From contig NC_092239.1 of the NCBI RefSeq assembly GCF_036320965.1, positions 1,580,320 to 1,644,319 on the forward strand: a DNA stretch of 64,000 nucleotides, written 5' to 3'. The stretch is from Panulirus ornatus (taxonomy: Eukaryota; Arthropoda; Malacostraca; Decapoda; Palinuridae). The position numbers and the translations under genes were made by a program. Below the pieces are notes generated by a model. It was not told where the DNA came from. It saw only the letters and a list, made by a program, of their open reading frames with translations, and did not search any database. Below are positions 61,501 to 64,000 of this stretch, piece by piece (positions within the stretch are counted from its first letter, which is position 1; every line of letters begins with the position of its first letter).

Positions 61501-61845
61501 GTTACTGCAGGAACTCCTTCCCGTTGCAGTGCACTTGTCTCTCCTAATACCACGTCTGCTTGTGTCTGTCAGGTTACAATGCTATCACAGAGTTTCACCA
61601 TGTGTACCCTGCTCCATCACCCACACCCTACATCCTTCCAGCATGGTCTTCTCCAGGATCAGGCGGGGGCTGAGGGGTCGTCGGCCCCCGTGTCCCTGTG
61701 TCTCTCTTGGCTCTGTCTGTTCCTTTGTCTACACGTCCTCACGAGATCTCTAGGAGTAATGAAAACCTACGTCAAATGAACGTTGTCCAGCCAACAGTTC
61801 TCACGACTCCGTGGGTCAAAGTTCAATGTAAATTGTTTTTTCAAT

Positions 61846-61848
<3 letters not shown>

Positions 61849-61926
<78 letters not shown>
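61849..61926. repeat. (TA)n microsatellite
   Basis: An uninterrupted array of about 39 units. Confidence 0.95.
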
Positions 61927-61927
<1 letters not shown>

Positions 61928-62317
61928 TCTTCTCATAGAAGAAACATCCTTTAGTACCTAAAACTTTAATATTTCTGATTAAACAGATAATGAAAACTTT
62001 TGCTTATTAATTAACTCATATTCCAACGTATCTTCCCTTCCGGAAATTATTTCGTATCCAGTATAGTTGGCACACAATTCCTGCTCATGATAACACCCAC
62101 ACATCGCCCCGGCTCAGCCCCCACATCCCCGGCTACCACGGGTGCCTGGCACTGTGCCATTCATTATTCACTGGTTCGCTCACCGACTCATTCACTTCAA
62201 TGTTTTGAAAGATCCGTGAAATCCTTTCCAGTCTCCACCATCACTCTCTTACTGGGACGCCTCTACTGAATGGAACTTTAGTCTGATGAAACGCTATATT
62301 ACGTCTTGTCTAGTTTA

Positions 62318-64000
<1,683 letters not shown>

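Overview
The window reads as nuclear DNA from an arthropod, most likely a decapod crustacean. The grounds are spliced genes with GT-AG introns, very long dinucleotide arrays (TC/GA, TA, GT), a TTAGG-type telomere motif, and RTE-like, CR1-like and Penelope-like retroelement remnants. The decapod assignment is an inference from this style of genome; no single marker proves it. Most of the 64 kb is repeat-rich, non-coding sequence, and most long open frames are artefacts of microsatellites or of minisatellites whose period is a multiple of three.

One host gene can be reconstructed, on the minus strand at 19214-25636. It is a six-exon gene whose exon phases all agree. They join to 984 codons: an N-terminal HEPN-like domain (DZIP3-like, with an RNDDAH motif), a linker, a NACHT NTPase (GESGTGKTS Walker A, DAFDE Walker B, VVTTRPH sensor region), an FVHDSHADFLAAF-type helical segment and a C-terminal leucine-rich repeat block. 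This is the architecture of an NLR-like innate immune receptor with a HEPN domain in place of a death-fold or caspase-recruitment domain. Its 5' end lies inside a roughly 0.7-kb unit that is duplicated in direct orientation about 2 kb further upstream.

The second protein-coding region is a 5'-truncated RTE-like LINE on the minus strand (12546-15552). It has a 927-codon open frame (partial endonuclease, reverse transcriptase with FADD, C-terminal region), a 3' UTR, a poly(A) tail and a possible 6-bp target-site duplication. Smaller remnants are a Penelope-like GIY-YIG fragment (31440-31860), a CR1/L2-like reverse-transcriptase tail (7096-7401), and a second piece of the RTE-like LINE (42042-42195) joined directly to a (CCTAA)7 array.

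Layout: 1-6200 simple repeats and no recognisable gene; 6201-11600 minisatellites and the CR1-like remnant; 11615-16115 a diverged direct duplication flanking the LINE; 18427-25636 the NLR-like gene; 25020-27760 duplicated 5' region; 28000-42300 a dense series of micro- and minisatellites (several with 31-bp period), the Penelope remnant, a palindromic pair of tRNA-like sequences (35619-35773) and the interstitial telomere motif; 42300-51390 further satellites; 51394-64000 a large inverted repeat (arms of at least 1.6 kb, spacer about 9.3 kb) whose right arm runs off the end of the window.
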